A DNA stretch of 64,000 nucleotides from Spartobacteria bacterium (GCA_003134765.1 PLCM01000041.1:310001-374000); one strand, 5' to 3'; positions 20,963 to 29,589 are shown, counted from the first letter of the stretch. The notes: a model not told the origin generated them from the letters alone. Numbers and translations are program-made.

Positions 20963-21982
20963 TCACACCAAAAACTTGCCCTTCTCCATCACCTTCTCGT
21001 CATCGAACCAGATGTCGAAGTCGCGGCCGACGCAATCGATGTGTGTTTTCGAAACCCAGTTCGCGCCGGTGTGTTCGGCATAAGGATGGCCAAACGCGAT
21101 GTGGATCCCGGGGATTTTCTCGTCCTGCAGAATGTTGCCGATGATATGAGTGCAGGCGGTGTTGGTGCCGACCGCGAATTCGCCGACGCGATTGCTATTT
21201 TCGTCCGTGCTCGTGTAGGCGCGAAATTCTTCCAGCAGTTCCTGGTTTTCGCATCGCAGATCGCGGATCCGATTCTCCTTCACCTCGATCGTGAGCGGCG
21301 TCTCCTGCAGGTCGCCATACTTCTGGCAAAGGTAATCGCCCACGACGCCATCCACCACGAAGACGCCGTTGGAATTCATCGGCGAAGTAAAAATTTCGCC
21401 GCCGGGCAGATTGCCCCATTTGTCCGGCGTAATGATCCCGCTGGTTTTGAGCCATTTCAGCGTGGGCGAAAATTCGCCCGCGAAATCGGTTCCGGCCGGG
21501 GTGCGACACTGGATCCGCTGAGCGGCCCGCGCCCGCTCGACCAACCGCTGGCTGAGCGCATCGATCGCGCGAAAATCGGCGCGCATTCCTTCGAGCATGA
21601 TCTCGCGCGTGATGTTGACCATGTGGCCGTGGCGAATCCGATGTTTATTCACCACGTCGCTCATCTGCATGCGGGAACGCAGTTCGCCCCGCTGGGTTTG
21701 CGCGCAAAAGATGCTGACCTGCGATTGGGCCAGATCTTCGAGAATGATCGGCGGCATGTCGGTCAACGGCCGTTCCGCGTGCTCCTCCAGAACGAAAACG
21801 GAATGTTCCGCTCCCACCTCCTCCACTTCACATTGGAGCGCCGCCGCGATGTCGCGCGTGAATTCATCGGTGATGATCGTGATTCGCTCCTGGGGTTTCA
21901 GACGAAGACAATCGCGGATCGCGTTGCGCGCGCCCGGTTGGAGTTCAGGATCAATGGTTACGGTGTGGGCGCGATCAGGCAT
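20963..21982 (-). CDS. M29-family (aminopeptidase T-like) metallopeptidase
   Basis: 339 residues. The C-terminal block GIHIAFGHPYAEHTGANWVS followed by KTHIDCVGRDFDIWFDDE, and ENRIRDLRCENQELLEEF in the middle, are characteristic of M29 thermophilic-type aminopeptidases. The conserved Glu, His and Asp residues bind two metals. These cytoplasmic enzymes remove N-terminal residues from short peptides. In this cluster of amide-bond-forming enzymes it may trim or recycle the peptide-like product (inference). ATG 21982 was chosen; the gap to the next gene, at 20912, is 50 bases. Confidence 0.85.
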   Translation of the reverse strand: MPDRAHTVTIDPELQPGARNAIRDCLRLKPQERITIITDEFTRDIAAALQCEVEEVGAEHSVFVLEEHAERPLTDMPPIILEDLAQSQVSIFCAQTQRGELRSRMQMSDVVNKHRIRHGHMVNITREIMLEGMRADFRAIDALSQRLVERARAAQRIQCRTPAGTDFAGEFSPTLKWLKTSGIITPDKWGNLPGGEIFTSPMNSNGVFVVDGVVGDYLCQKYGDLQETPLTIEVKENRIRDLRCENQELLEEFRAYTSTDENSNRVGEFAVGTNTACTHIIGNILQDEKIPGIHIAFGHPYAEHTGANWVSKTHIDCVGRDFDIWFDDEKVMEKGKFLV

Positions 21983-22058
21983 GATGTGAGCGAATAGCGG
22001 TGAGCATTACGCGAAAAATGAGCGTCGGCAATCCATCATCCCGCGCGGACAAATCGCT

Positions 22059-23207
22059 CTAGGCGGGCGCACGGGACGTGCTTTCCGGCGCGGTTATACT
22101 TAAACCCTCGTAGGTCTCCGCCACGATGTGGTCGACGACCGCTTTCATGTCGTTGGTGCGATGAAAAACTTCGAGCTGTCGGTCGGCGCCCGTGCCTTCG
22201 CGCATGATGCCCTCGATGTGCGCCATCTCGCGTTTGCTCCCGAGTTCGTCGACCTCGGTGGAGACGAATTCGAGCAGTTCGTTTAACAAGCTGCGGGTCT
22301 CGACTTCGGCTTCACGGCCGAAATCGATCAGCTTGCCTTCGATGCCATAGCGCGAGGCGCGCCAGCGATTTTCGTCCAGCAAGCGCCGGCGGTAGACGCG
22401 GAAAGTCGTATTGTGCTTCAGCAACTTGTAGAGTTTGGCGATCACCGCCTGGATGAGCGCGGCCAGCGCGAGGGTGTCGTCGACGCGCGATTGCGCATCG
22501 CACACCCGCATCTCGAGCGTGTCGAAGAACGGATGGAGCCGGATGTCCCACCAGATTTTTTTTGGATTATCGATACAACCGGTTTTCACCAGGAGTTTGC
22601 AGAAATCTTCGTACTCCGAGAGCGACTCGAACGCGTCGGGAATTCCGGTGCGGGGAAAGCGCTCGAATACTTTCAGGCGGTAACCTTTCAGGCCGGTGTC
22701 CCGTCCGATCCAAAACGGCGAGTTGGCTGAGAGCGCGTAAATGTGGGGCAGAAAATAGCGCGCTTGATTCATGACATGGATCGCCGACTCACGATTCGGA
22801 ATTCCCACATGTACGTGGAGGCCAAAGATAAGGTTCGCGCGCGCGAGCTGCTGCATGTCCCTCACGATTTCCTTATAGCGCTCGCCTTCGGTGATGAGCT
22901 GGTCGCGCCAATGCGAAAAGGGGTGCGTGCCGGCGGAAGCGATGCGCAGTCCGGCTTTGCCCGCAAGTGAAGCGAGCTTGCTTCGGAGTTCGACCACGTG
23001 CTCGCGCGCATTGGCGATGGAAGAACAAATTTCCGTGCCCAACTCGACAACCGATTGGTGCATCTCGGGCTTGATCTGCTCTTTTAGCAGAACTTTGCCG
23101 CCTTCGAGGATTTCCTGGATGTGGGAACGAAGCTCGCGCGTCTCGGGATCGACGATCGCGAATTCCTCCTCGATGCCGAGCGTGAAGGTGTGGTTCGTGG
23201 CGGGCAT
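22059..23207 (-). CDS. YbdK-type carboxylate-amine ligase (GCS2 family)
   Basis: 382 residues. FTLGIEEEFAIVDPETRE is the GCS2/YbdK N-terminal signature; HQSVVELGTEICSS, GLHVHVGIP and WWDIRLHPFFDTLEMRVCDA are the family's metal- and substrate-binding blocks. Members join glutamate or another carboxylate to an amine with ATP; EgtA and plant-type GshA are relatives. MPATNHTF at 23207 was chosen; an in-frame TTG at 23225 adds six residues. The gene lies between the M29 peptidase and an ATP-grasp, supporting a shared pathway that builds an amide-linked small molecule. The actual substrate cannot be read from sequence. Confidence 0.9.
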   Translation of the reverse strand: MPATNHTFTLGIEEEFAIVDPETRELRSHIQEILEGGKVLLKEQIKPEMHQSVVELGTEICSSIANAREHVVELRSKLASLAGKAGLRIASAGTHPFSHWRDQLITEGERYKEIVRDMQQLARANLIFGLHVHVGIPNRESAIHVMNQARYFLPHIYALSANSPFWIGRDTGLKGYRLKVFERFPRTGIPDAFESLSEYEDFCKLLVKTGCIDNPKKIWWDIRLHPFFDTLEMRVCDAQSRVDDTLALAALIQAVIAKLYKLLKHNTTFRVYRRRLLDENRWRASRYGIEGKLIDFGREAEVETRSLLNELLEFVSTEVDELGSKREMAHIEGIMREGTGADRQLEVFHRTNDMKAVVDHIVAETYEGLSITAPESTSRAPA

Positions 23208-23248
23208 TGGTTCAACAACCGTCAACGCGCTCTCGCGCGCAAGTTCTC

Positions 23249-23342
23249 CTTCCTGCTCATAATCCTGATCGTGCTCCTGATCCTGTGAACCAGCGTCGCG
23301 TGTCCGGAAGGATCATGAGCAGGATCATGATCATGAGCAGGA
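23249..23342. repeat. CCTGATC/GATCATGAGCAGGA inverted element between two ligase genes
   Basis: The left arm has cctgctcataatcctgatcg and cctgatcctg; the right arm has aggatcatgagcaggatcat repeated with tgatcatgagcagg. The arms are complementary across a short loop. A sister copy lies at 34337-34426. It fills the gap between YbdK and the ATP-grasp stop. Confidence 0.8.
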
Positions 23343-23349
23343 AATTCGG

Positions 23350-24315
23350 TCACGCCAGGTCACCCAACGCCCGCTTCGTCACCGCGGCCTGGATAAACTT
23401 GCCCCAGCTCAGATTGTCGCGGCCGGGCTGGTGTTCCATGGCCTTGCGAATCGCCATGTCGGAAACAGCTTCGACCACCCATTCGAAGTTTGCCTGGCCT
23501 ACGCTGGCAACTTCGGCGTCCGGCGCCGGGTTGCAAAAATCGATCGCCAGCGGAATCCCGTCGCGGATGGCGAACTCGACCGTGTTCAGATCGTAGCCGA
23601 GATACTGGTTCAACGTCAGGACGCCCTGTTCGACCGCCTCCAAAACCTCACGCGGCGCCTGCCACTCCGTCTGGTATCGCAAATGATAGGGATGCCGCGG
23701 CTCGTACGGCATGATCCGGACGTTGCGTTGATCGATCGAATAGCAGCGGAAGTACATGTCGAACTTCACCTCCTCCTGCAGCATCATGACGAGCTGGCCG
23801 GTCTCGCTGTAGGCGCGGAAAAATTCCTCCGCATTGTGCAGCCGATAGACGTTCTTCCATCCGCCGCCGGCAAACGGCTTGAAGAACGCGGGCCAGCCGA
23901 CGTAGCTGAAAATACCTTCCCAATCGAGCGGGTAAGCAAGATTGCGGAAGGAGTTGTCGCTCGTGTCGGGCGGCAGTTGATGCGACGGCAACAGCACCGT
24001 CTTCGGCACGGCCACACCGATCTTCGTGGCGAGGGCGTTATTGAAAAACTTTTCGTCGGCGCTCCACCAAAATGGATTGTTCACGACCGCGGTCCCGGTC
24101 AGCGCCGCATTCTTGAGCCACGCGCGATAGAACGGCACGTCCTGCGAGATGCGGTCGATCACAACGTCGTAACCGCTCGGCTCGCCCTGGATAACCTTGT
24201 CCATCTTGACGAACTCCGCCACGATGTCCTGGCCGCCGGTTTTCTGGTTCACCCGCTCGACAAACGCCGGCGGGAAACTGCCTTCCTGTCCGAATAGGAT
24301 TCCGATTTTTTTCAT
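23350..24315 (-). CDS. RimK-like ATP-grasp ligase
   Basis: 321 residues. The N-terminal domain (KKIGILFGQEGSFPPAFVER) is followed by the ATP-binding part: WPAFFKPFAGGGWKNVYRL (ATP lysine and glycine-rich loop), MLQEEVKFDMYFRCYSI, and LNTVEFAIRDGIPLAIDFCN (metal-binding Glu/Asn). ATP-grasp enzymes join a carboxylate to an amine or thiol through an acyl phosphate. Clustered with YbdK and a second ATP-grasp-like protein, it probably adds a further residue to an amide-linked product (inference). ATG 24315 is unambiguous. A family A repeat separates it from the esterase gene upstream. Confidence 0.85.
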   Translation of the reverse strand: MKKIGILFGQEGSFPPAFVERVNQKTGGQDIVAEFVKMDKVIQGEPSGYDVVIDRISQDVPFYRAWLKNAALTGTAVVNNPFWWSADEKFFNNALATKIGVAVPKTVLLPSHQLPPDTSDNSFRNLAYPLDWEGIFSYVGWPAFFKPFAGGGWKNVYRLHNAEEFFRAYSETGQLVMMLQEEVKFDMYFRCYSIDQRNVRIMPYEPRHPYHLRYQTEWQAPREVLEAVEQGVLTLNQYLGYDLNTVEFAIRDGIPLAIDFCNPAPDAEVASVGQANFEWVVEAVSDMAIRKAMEHQPGRDNLSWGKFIQAAVTKRALGDLA

Positions 24316-24322
24316 ATTGGTT

Positions 24323-24420
24323 TTGTCATTCCGGGCGAAGCGAAAAGCGTAGTCGAGGAATCCCGTGGCGCTACTTGAGACTTAGGCGACGGGACTCCTC
24401 GACTGCGCTCGGGAGGACTA
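24323..24420. repeat. Family A inverted repeat between esterase and ATP-grasp
   Basis: The left arm, gtcattccgggcgaagcgaa then gtagtcgaggaatcccg, faces the right arm cgggactcctcgactgcgct then cgggaggac. The TAG stop of the esterase (24420-24418) is at the end of the right arm. Confidence 0.8.
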
Positions 24421-25131
24421 GCAAATCTTCGACAAATAATGCGGCAGCATGTCCCGCCAGTAGTTCCAATCGTGGCCGCGCCACTTGCCGTCATCGAGCC
24501 AATGCTGAATCCCCTTCGAGTTCAGGATTTCAGAGAGACGATACGATTCGTGCCGCGTGTTATCCCATTCGCCGGTGCCGATGATGATGCCCATGTGGTT
24601 ATACTTCCAGGGGTCGTTCGTGTTCGGCAGGTAATCGTAGGGACTGTTGAAATAAATGTTGTCGTCGCAGTAACCGTCGAAAAAAGAACTGATGTCGAAC
24701 GCCCCGCTCAGCGATATCAAATGGCTGACGGCATCGGGATGACGAAAGGCAATGTTCGCCGCGTGATAAGCGCCGAGGCTTGCGCCACTCACCATGACGC
24801 GAGGGGCCGAGCATTCCCGGCGGGAGAGATCGAATACGTCATCCACGATCACGCGCTCGAAAGCGTTGTGCGTCCGCATCCGATCCGCGGGATGAATCGC
24901 CTTATTATAAAAGCTGTCGAGATCGGCTGAATCCGGGCAGTAGATCGTGATCTTGCCGCTGTCGACAAAGCTCGCAATCGAGTCCGTCAATCCGAAATCC
25001 TTGGTCTGGGAATAGCGACCGAAGGACGTCGGAAACAGGATCAACGGGATGCCGCCACCGTCGCCGAACACCAGCATTTCAAAATCCCGGCTCATGTGAG
25101 GGGTCCACCACTTGATATAGCGTTCGTTCAT
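24418..25131 (-). CDS. Alpha/beta-hydrolase (esterase D-like)
   Basis: 237 residues. A GASLGAYHA nucleophile elbow with Ser118, an earlier FPTSFGRYSQTKDFG oxyanion region and GHDWNYWRDML with the probable catalytic His match the esterase D/tributyrin-esterase type. No signal peptide is seen, so it is probably cytoplasmic. It is the first gene of the minus-strand cluster (esterase, ATP-grasp, YbdK, M29, ATP-grasp-like) and is divergent from a second esterase 91 bases away. It may release or modify an ester of the cluster product; this is inference. Confidence 0.85.
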   Translation of the reverse strand: MNERYIKWWTPHMSRDFEMLVFGDGGGIPLILFPTSFGRYSQTKDFGLTDSIASFVDSGKITIYCPDSADLDSFYNKAIHPADRMRTHNAFERVIVDDVFDLSRRECSAPRVMVSGASLGAYHAANIAFRHPDAVSHLISLSGAFDISSFFDGYCDDNIYFNSPYDYLPNTNDPWKYNHMGIIIGTGEWDNTRHESYRLSEILNSKGIQHWLDDGKWRGHDWNYWRDMLPHYLSKIC

Positions 25132-25222
25132 GGGCGTTTTTGGGTTACGAGCGAAGTTCCAAAGAAACAGCTAAGAGATTCCTCGACAAGCCCGGAATGA
25201 CAAGCGATGCGTTTCGCTTTTC

Positions 25223-26107
25223 ATGCCGCCAAATACGCTTACTGGAAACATTCAGGAACATCGCGCCTTCCCGTCGAAGATTCTTCGAAACCGACGCGAT
25301 ATTCTGGTTTATCTTCCGCCGGGTTATCGCCGGTTTTCGGGGCGTCCGTACCCGGTCCTTTATTTGCACGACGGCCAGAACGTCTTCGATGCCGCCACGG
25401 CGTTTGGCGGGGTGGAATGGGGAGTCGACGAGACGGCTCAACAGTTGATTCGGAAAAAGTTGATCGAGCCGCTCATCATCGTGGCCATCGCCAACATGGG
25501 AGAAGATCGCATCCACGAATATGCGCCCACCGGCGGCGTCTACGCCCAGACGGGGGAACGCAAGAAACGCAGCCGCGGTCTGGCGCGTCAATACGCCGAT
25601 TTTCTCATTCGCGAACTAAAACCGTTCATCGACCGGCGATACCGCACCAAACGCGAAGCGGAGTTCACCGGTCTGGGCGGTTCCTCCTTGGGCGGGCTCG
25701 TCACGCTCGCGATTGGCCTGTTATATCCCGAGGCATTCACGCGGCTCCTGGTCATGTCGCCCTCGATCTGGTGGGACGACTGCTCAATTTGCCGTCTGGT
25801 CGAATCGATCGAAGAGAAGCCGCCCCTGAAAATTTGGCTCGATACGGGCACGCGCGAGCCTGGCTGGGAAAAAGCCGCCGGGTTGCGCGATCAATTGGTC
25901 GAAAAAGGATGGCGCTTGCATGACGACCTCCATTACCTCGAGATAGAAGGCGCCGATCACAGCGAAGGCGCCTGGGCCGCACGCGTCGATCCGGCGTTGC
26001 GCTTTCTCTTTCCGCCGCCGCTGCCACGCACGGCAAAAATCACTCCCGCCAAAAAGCGTCAAGACCTGATCAAACGGGCCCTGGCGCGGGCAAAATTGTT
26101 TTACTAA
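25223..26107 (+). CDS. Alpha/beta-hydrolase, esterase D/Fes-like
   Basis: 294 residues. RDILVYLPPGYRRFSGRPYP then VLYLHDGQNVFD is the classic start of enterochelin-esterase/esterase D proteins. GLGGSSLGGLV holds the nucleophile Ser154, and EGADHSEGAWAARV supplies the catalytic His. No signal peptide. It is divergent from the esterase at 24418, sharing a 91-base promoter region, so it may be co-regulated with the amidoligase cluster. The C-terminal tail (KKRQDLIKRALARAK) is basic. ATG 25223 lies before a conserved start. Confidence 0.85.
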   Translation: MPPNTLTGNIQEHRAFPSKILRNRRDILVYLPPGYRRFSGRPYPVLYLHDGQNVFDAATAFGGVEWGVDETAQQLIRKKLIEPLIIVAIANMGEDRIHEYAPTGGVYAQTGERKKRSRGLARQYADFLIRELKPFIDRRYRTKREAEFTGLGGSSLGGLVTLAIGLLYPEAFTRLLVMSPSIWWDDCSICRLVESIEEKPPLKIWLDTGTREPGWEKAAGLRDQLVEKGWRLHDDLHYLEIEGADHSEGAWAARVDPALRFLFPPPLPRTAKITPAKKRQDLIKRALARAKLFY

Positions 26108-26154
26108 GATGGTAGATCGCGTCCCGCGGCCGCGGGATCGCGCGATGCCGATCG

Positions 26155-26244
26155 GGTAGGGACGCACTTCCGGTGCGTCCGACTATTCTGTCTTGGCCGC
26201 GCTCAAAGCTGGAAGTCGGACGCCTCCGAAAGGCGTCCCTACCT
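26155..26244. repeat. Family B inverted repeat
   Basis: The left arm is ggtagggacgcacttccggt then gcgtccgac; the right arm is gtcggacgcctccgaaaggc then gtccctacc. A small GC palindrome (cccgcggccgcggg) at 26123-26136 and a gagcggcggagcgctt motif at 26254-26269 fill the rest of the 26108-26347 spacer; no gene seen. Confidence 0.8.
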
Positions 26245-26347
26245 CAAAAACATCGAGCGGCGGAGCGCTTGATCCACCGTCCCGAACCGCGGATTCAGCT
26301 TTTCGGACGCTGCGGTCGCACCGGAGGGCGCCGCGCGTTTAGTTTAT

Positions 26348-27343
26348 TTAGTTCGGCTCCGCCACGGTCGGACTCGCCACCGCGACTTCTTCGGTGAACT
26401 TGCCGAGCTTGCGGAACTTCTCGTAGCGGTTTTGCAGCAGCTCTTCGATCGAGAAGGAGGAGAGCTTTTCGAGGTTCTGGCGCAACGCGGTCCCAAGATT
26501 CGCGGCCGCGAGATCGGGATCGCGATGCGCGCCGCCTTCCGGTTCCGGCACGATTTCATCGACCACGCCGAGCCCCATCAAATCCTGGGCGGTCAACTTC
26601 AGGGCTTCTGCTGCTTCCGGCGCGTGCCGGCGATCCTTCCACAAAATCGCCGAGCAGGCTTCGGGACTGATCACCGAATAATAGGCGTTCTCGAGAATCA
26701 GGACCCGATCCGAAACGCCGATGCCGAGCGCGCCTCCCGAGCCGCCCTCGCCGATCACAACGGCCACCGTCGGGACCCGCAGGTTCATCATTTCGCGAAG
26801 ATTTACGGCGATCGCCTCCGAGATGTGGCGCTCTTCCGATCCGATGCCGGGAAATGCGCCGGGCGTGTCGATCAACGAAATCACAGGGAGCCCGAACTTT
26901 TCCGCGAGCCGCATCAGACGCAGGGCCTTGCGATATCCCTCGGGATGCGCGCAGCCGAAATTCCGCTTCACGTTCTCCTTGGTGTCGCGGCCTTTCTGGT
27001 GGGTGATGACGACGCAGCGATGCGGACCAAGTTTTGCGAGGCCGCTCGGCATCGCCTTGTCGTCGCCAAAAACGCGGTCGCCGTGAAGCTCGATCCAGTT
27101 GGTGAAGCACCGCGCCACATAATCGAGCGCGAACGGTCGCTGGATGTGGCGGGCCAGCTGGACCCGCTGCCAGGCAGTGAGGTTGTCGTAAATCTGCCGC
27201 CGCGTTTCCCGGATCTTGCTCTCCATGGCTTCGACCTCGGAATCGAAGTCGAGTTCGTGCTGGTCGGAATGGTTCTTCAAATCCTGGAGCCGCCGCTGCA
27301 ATTCCAGGATCGGTTTTTCAAAGTCCAGAGGATGCGAATCCAT
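26348..27343 (-). CDS. accA: Acetyl-CoA carboxylase carboxyltransferase subunit alpha
   Basis: 331 residues. The alpha subunit pairs with AccD to transfer carboxyl from carboxybiotin to acetyl-CoA, the committed step of fatty-acid synthesis. The N-terminal coiled helix (LDFEKPILELQRRLQDLKNH), the LARHIQRPFALDYV block, LIDTPGAFPGIGSEERH and IGEGGSGGALGIGVSDRV are all as in the family. The coding frame is clean and the length usual. accD is not in the window. ATG 27343 with a family N-terminus (MDSHPLDFEKP). A heptamer repeat lies immediately upstream. Confidence 0.96.
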   Translation of the reverse strand: MDSHPLDFEKPILELQRRLQDLKNHSDQHELDFDSEVEAMESKIRETRRQIYDNLTAWQRVQLARHIQRPFALDYVARCFTNWIELHGDRVFGDDKAMPSGLAKLGPHRCVVITHQKGRDTKENVKRNFGCAHPEGYRKALRLMRLAEKFGLPVISLIDTPGAFPGIGSEERHISEAIAVNLREMMNLRVPTVAVVIGEGGSGGALGIGVSDRVLILENAYYSVISPEACSAILWKDRRHAPEAAEALKLTAQDLMGLGVVDEIVPEPEGGAHRDPDLAAANLGTALRQNLEKLSSFSIEELLQNRYEKFRKLGKFTEEVAVASPTVAEPN

Positions 27344-27358
27344 GGTGCGGATGTTGAA

Positions 27359-27457
27359 ACGTGAATCGTTAAACCGTTACATCGGGAAGCCGTAGCCGAC
27401 ACCCATCGCTCGACCGCGTTCCCGCCCTCAACGACTCACAATTCACGATTCACGAAT
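27359..27457. repeat. GTGAATCGT / ACGATTCAC inverted element
   Basis: One arm has acgtgaatcgttaaaccg; the other has actcacaattcacgattcac. It fills the gap between accA and the LysM gene and resembles the other heptamer elements in design, but with its own unit. Confidence 0.7.
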
Positions 27458-27464
27458 TACTTCT

Positions 27465-28304
27465 TCAGTCAGTAATGGTGACAGTGGTCTTGCTGTTTAC
27501 AAGGCTGCTCAGCTCTTCCATGTCGCCGGCGGGCAGGCCCAAACCGGGCGGCGGCGGCTGGTTTGACTCATCGCGGCGACCCGCTTCCGCCACCGCAAAC
27601 AAAAAATACCCCGGTTGCGCGAGCCGAACCCAGCGAGTGCTGCCGAGCCATTCTTTCGTGCCGAATCCGACGCGCTTCCCGCCTTTCCAGGCCATGACTT
27701 CAGCGACGCGAGTCGTTATTCGCGGCGGCTGTTTCGCGGACAACCGCACTGTTCTGACGCGGTAACGCTTAAAGAACTGGCCGTGGTTGAGGAGGATGAC
27801 CGTCTGCGCCTTGCGTTGGATGAAGACCGAGAAATCGGGATGCGAGATCAACAAGTGCTGGCCGACGCGCAGCATCGGATTGGTCAGGTTATTCGTGCGC
27901 ATGATCAAGTCAGGCGTCGTCTTGGTTTTTGCGGCGATCTTTGCGAGCACGTCCCCGCTCCGCACGACGTACTCCTGTTTTTCGGGGGACCGGTAATCGG
28001 TGAAGAGCATCTCGATGTTCACCTGACCAAGGAGATCCTTCGCCTCCTCGATGTGAAGGCCGTTAGGGAATTTCTGGAGAAGCGCGACGAGCGCATCATG
28101 CGTCTCGATCAGTTTCCCTTCCTGGCGCAATTTCGCGGCGGCCTGGAACTCCGGCAGACTCACGTCCGGCACGGGCTCGACCGGGATCTCGCCGCTTTTT
28201 TCCTGCTGGATCTTGCGCTCCGGCTTGACGAAAAGGTCGTAGCTAAAGAACGCGGCCCCGCCAAAAATCACGACCGCGAGCAAAAGAAGGAAAAGCCATT
28301 TCAT
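27465..28304 (-). CDS. Membrane-anchored LysM protein, YkuD-like C-terminus without catalytic cysteine
   Basis: 279 residues. An N-terminal membrane anchor (about 2-24) and a helical TPR-like region (50-100) precede a LysM peptidoglycan-binding domain (111-155, EYVVRSGDVLAKIAAKTKTT...). A YkuD-like strand region follows (FSVFIQRKAQTVILLNHGQF). The L,D-transpeptidase SHGCIR motif is absent; the tail runs GFGTKEWLGSTRW and ends without a catalytic Cys. It is therefore probably a non-catalytic relative or a decayed enzyme. MKWLFLLLLAVV at 28304 was chosen over a longer frame with no signal. Confidence 0.8.
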   Translation of the reverse strand: MKWLFLLLLAVVIFGGAAFFSYDLFVKPERKIQQEKSGEIPVEPVPDVSLPEFQAAAKLRQEGKLIETHDALVALLQKFPNGLHIEEAKDLLGQVNIEMLFTDYRSPEKQEYVVRSGDVLAKIAAKTKTTPDLIMRTNNLTNPMLRVGQHLLISHPDFSVFIQRKAQTVILLNHGQFFKRYRVRTVRLSAKQPPRITTRVAEVMAWKGGKRVGFGTKEWLGSTRWVRLAQPGYFLFAVAEAGRRDESNQPPPPGLGLPAGDMEELSSLVNSKTTVTITD

Positions 28305-28381
28305 GAATGAACCAAGGCGATGATCAACTGGTGAATCGAAGTAGGCAAGACGAGGGGGATTGGCCGCCAGATCGGATTTTG

Positions 28382-28453
28382 CTAGGGCGAGACTCTGTCG
28401 AGCCAAACCGCATTAGCAAAAAGTTCGGCGGCTCGACAGAGTCTCGCCCTACC
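28382..28453. repeat. Inverted repeat TAGGGCGAGACTCTGTCGAGCC
   Basis: The left arm, tagggcgagactctgtcgag then cc, is exactly complementary to the right arm ggctcgacagagtctcgccc then ta, about 28 bases apart. It sits between two minus-strand genes and may act as a hairpin. Confidence 0.85.
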
Positions 28454-28463
28454 AAACAGCGAA

Positions 28464-28892
28464 CTAGGAAAAAGTCTCCCAGGCGGCGGGTCCAGGCAAC
28501 GGGTCGCCGTCCTTCCCCCACGTAAAATGGCAGTCCTGACAGTAAAATTCCTTCGGGAAAATCTTGAGGGTAAAGAGAATGCTCGCGATCCCCGGCGTAA
28601 TGAATTTCCGGGTCAGCTGCGGATACTCGATCCGGGGCGATTTACATTGGGGGCACCGAATCGCGGAACCGACCTCGGGATCGCTCGCCTCCCACTCCAG
28701 CATCAATTTATTCGCGGCTTCGAAATCTTCCTCGGTCACGAGGACTTTTGCGTTCGCCTGCGGTTTCGACATGAATGCCATCTGCTGGAGGTGGCCTTCG
28801 TTATGGACGTCGGCCTTGACCCCCGCTTCCTGCAAGCGCGTCTTGAGGTGCTTGGCCTTGGCCGGCTCGTTGAATGTTGCGATCGTCACCAT
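28464..28892 (-). CDS. DUF2007-type protein with C-terminal zinc ribbon
   Basis: 142 residues. MVTIATFNEPAKAKHLKTRL then VTEEDFEAANKLMLEWE is the DUF2007 (putative signal-transducing protein) fold, a small ferredoxin-like domain. A zinc ribbon follows: CPQC (about 80-83) and CQDC near the end, separated by a hydrophobic segment (FITPGIASILFTLKIFP). MVTIATFN at 28892 matches the family start; the upstream ATG in frame is less typical. No partner gene reveals the function. Confidence 0.8.
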   Translation of the reverse strand: MVTIATFNEPAKAKHLKTRLQEAGVKADVHNEGHLQQMAFMSKPQANAKVLVTEEDFEAANKLMLEWEASDPEVGSAIRCPQCKSPRIEYPQLTRKFITPGIASILFTLKIFPKEFYCQDCHFTWGKDGDPLPGPAAWETFS

Positions 28893-28984
28893 GATTTTCG
28901 CCCCGGGGCAATTCCCATCAAACATCAACTACCGGCCAAGTGCAAGATTCGGCGCGGTTGAGATTCCTGGTCGGATTCGAGCAC

Positions 28985-29100
28985 TCGCTGGATGTTGATT
29001 CTTGGTGGATCGAGCGCTCCGCCGCTCGATGGCTCGACGGTCCCGGCTTCGCCGGCATAAATTAACCTCGCGCGATCCCGCGGCTGCGGGACCCGTTCCA
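28985..29100. repeat. Cluster of GC palindromes (GAGCGCTCCGCCGCTC; CCCGCGGCTGCGGG)
   Basis: Short palindromes gatcgagcgctccgccgctc and gatcccgcggctgcgggac occur in the 210-base gap after the DUF2007 start. Near copies are at 26120-26136 and 26250-26275. I see no gene in 28893-29102. Confidence 0.5.
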
Positions 29101-29102
29101 CC

Positions 29103-29576
29103 TCAGCCAGACGGCGGGAACCATTTGTAGAGCATCAGGTAAACCAGCACACCCGTCACCGACACATAAAGCCAGATCGGCATCGTCCAGCGTGCGATCC
29201 GCGCATGCCGGTCCCAGCGTCTTCGAAAAACCGGGACGAGCGTCACAATCACCAACGGCAGCGTTACGAAGGCGAGGAGAATGTGCGAGATCAGCATCGC
29301 GAAATAAATCGGCCGAATAATTCCCTGCGCGGTGAAGTGAGTCGAGCGCTCGCCGACATGCGCGTGATACACCAAATAACCGACGAGAAAAAGCGTCGAG
29401 GAAATCAGGGCCGGGATCATGCAGGCGACATGACGTCGCCAATGGCCGCGACGGATAAAGTACCAGCCGGATGAAATGAAGAGGGTGCTGATGAAATTCA
29501 GCGACGCATTGATGGCGGGAAGATCCGTGATTTTCAACTGGGGCAGAACGTCCAACGTCCAACGTCCAACGTCCAA
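29103..29576 (-). CDS. DUF420 membrane protein
   Basis: 157 residues as drawn, with four to five membrane helices. DLPAINASLNFISTLFISSG, then YHAHVGERSTHFTAQG and ISHILLAFVTLPLVIVT, are the DUF420 blocks with conserved His residues. The family is often found near cytochrome oxidase genes, suggesting haem or copper handling. The first visible start (TTG 29576) and ten residues (MDVGRWTLDV) come from the GTTGGAC heptamer repeat. A second TTG nearer DLPAIN (MKITDLP) may be used instead. No oxidase genes are adjacent. Confidence 0.75.
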   Translation of the reverse strand: MDVGRWTLDVLPQLKITDLPAINASLNFISTLFISSGWYFIRRGHWRRHVACMIPALISSTLFLVGYLVYHAHVGERSTHFTAQGIIRPIYFAMLISHILLAFVTLPLVIVTLVPVFRRRWDRHARIARWTMPIWLYVSVTGVLVYLMLYKWFPPSG

Positions 29577-29583
29577 CGCTCAA
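29547..29583. repeat. AACGTCC tandem heptamer (five units)
   Basis: The plus strand carries aacgtccaacgtccaacgtc repeated. It lies between the 5' end of the DUF420 gene and the truncated secreted-protein fragment, exactly where that fragment's sequence similarity begins. Confidence 0.8.
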
Positions 29584-29589
29584 TTCCCG

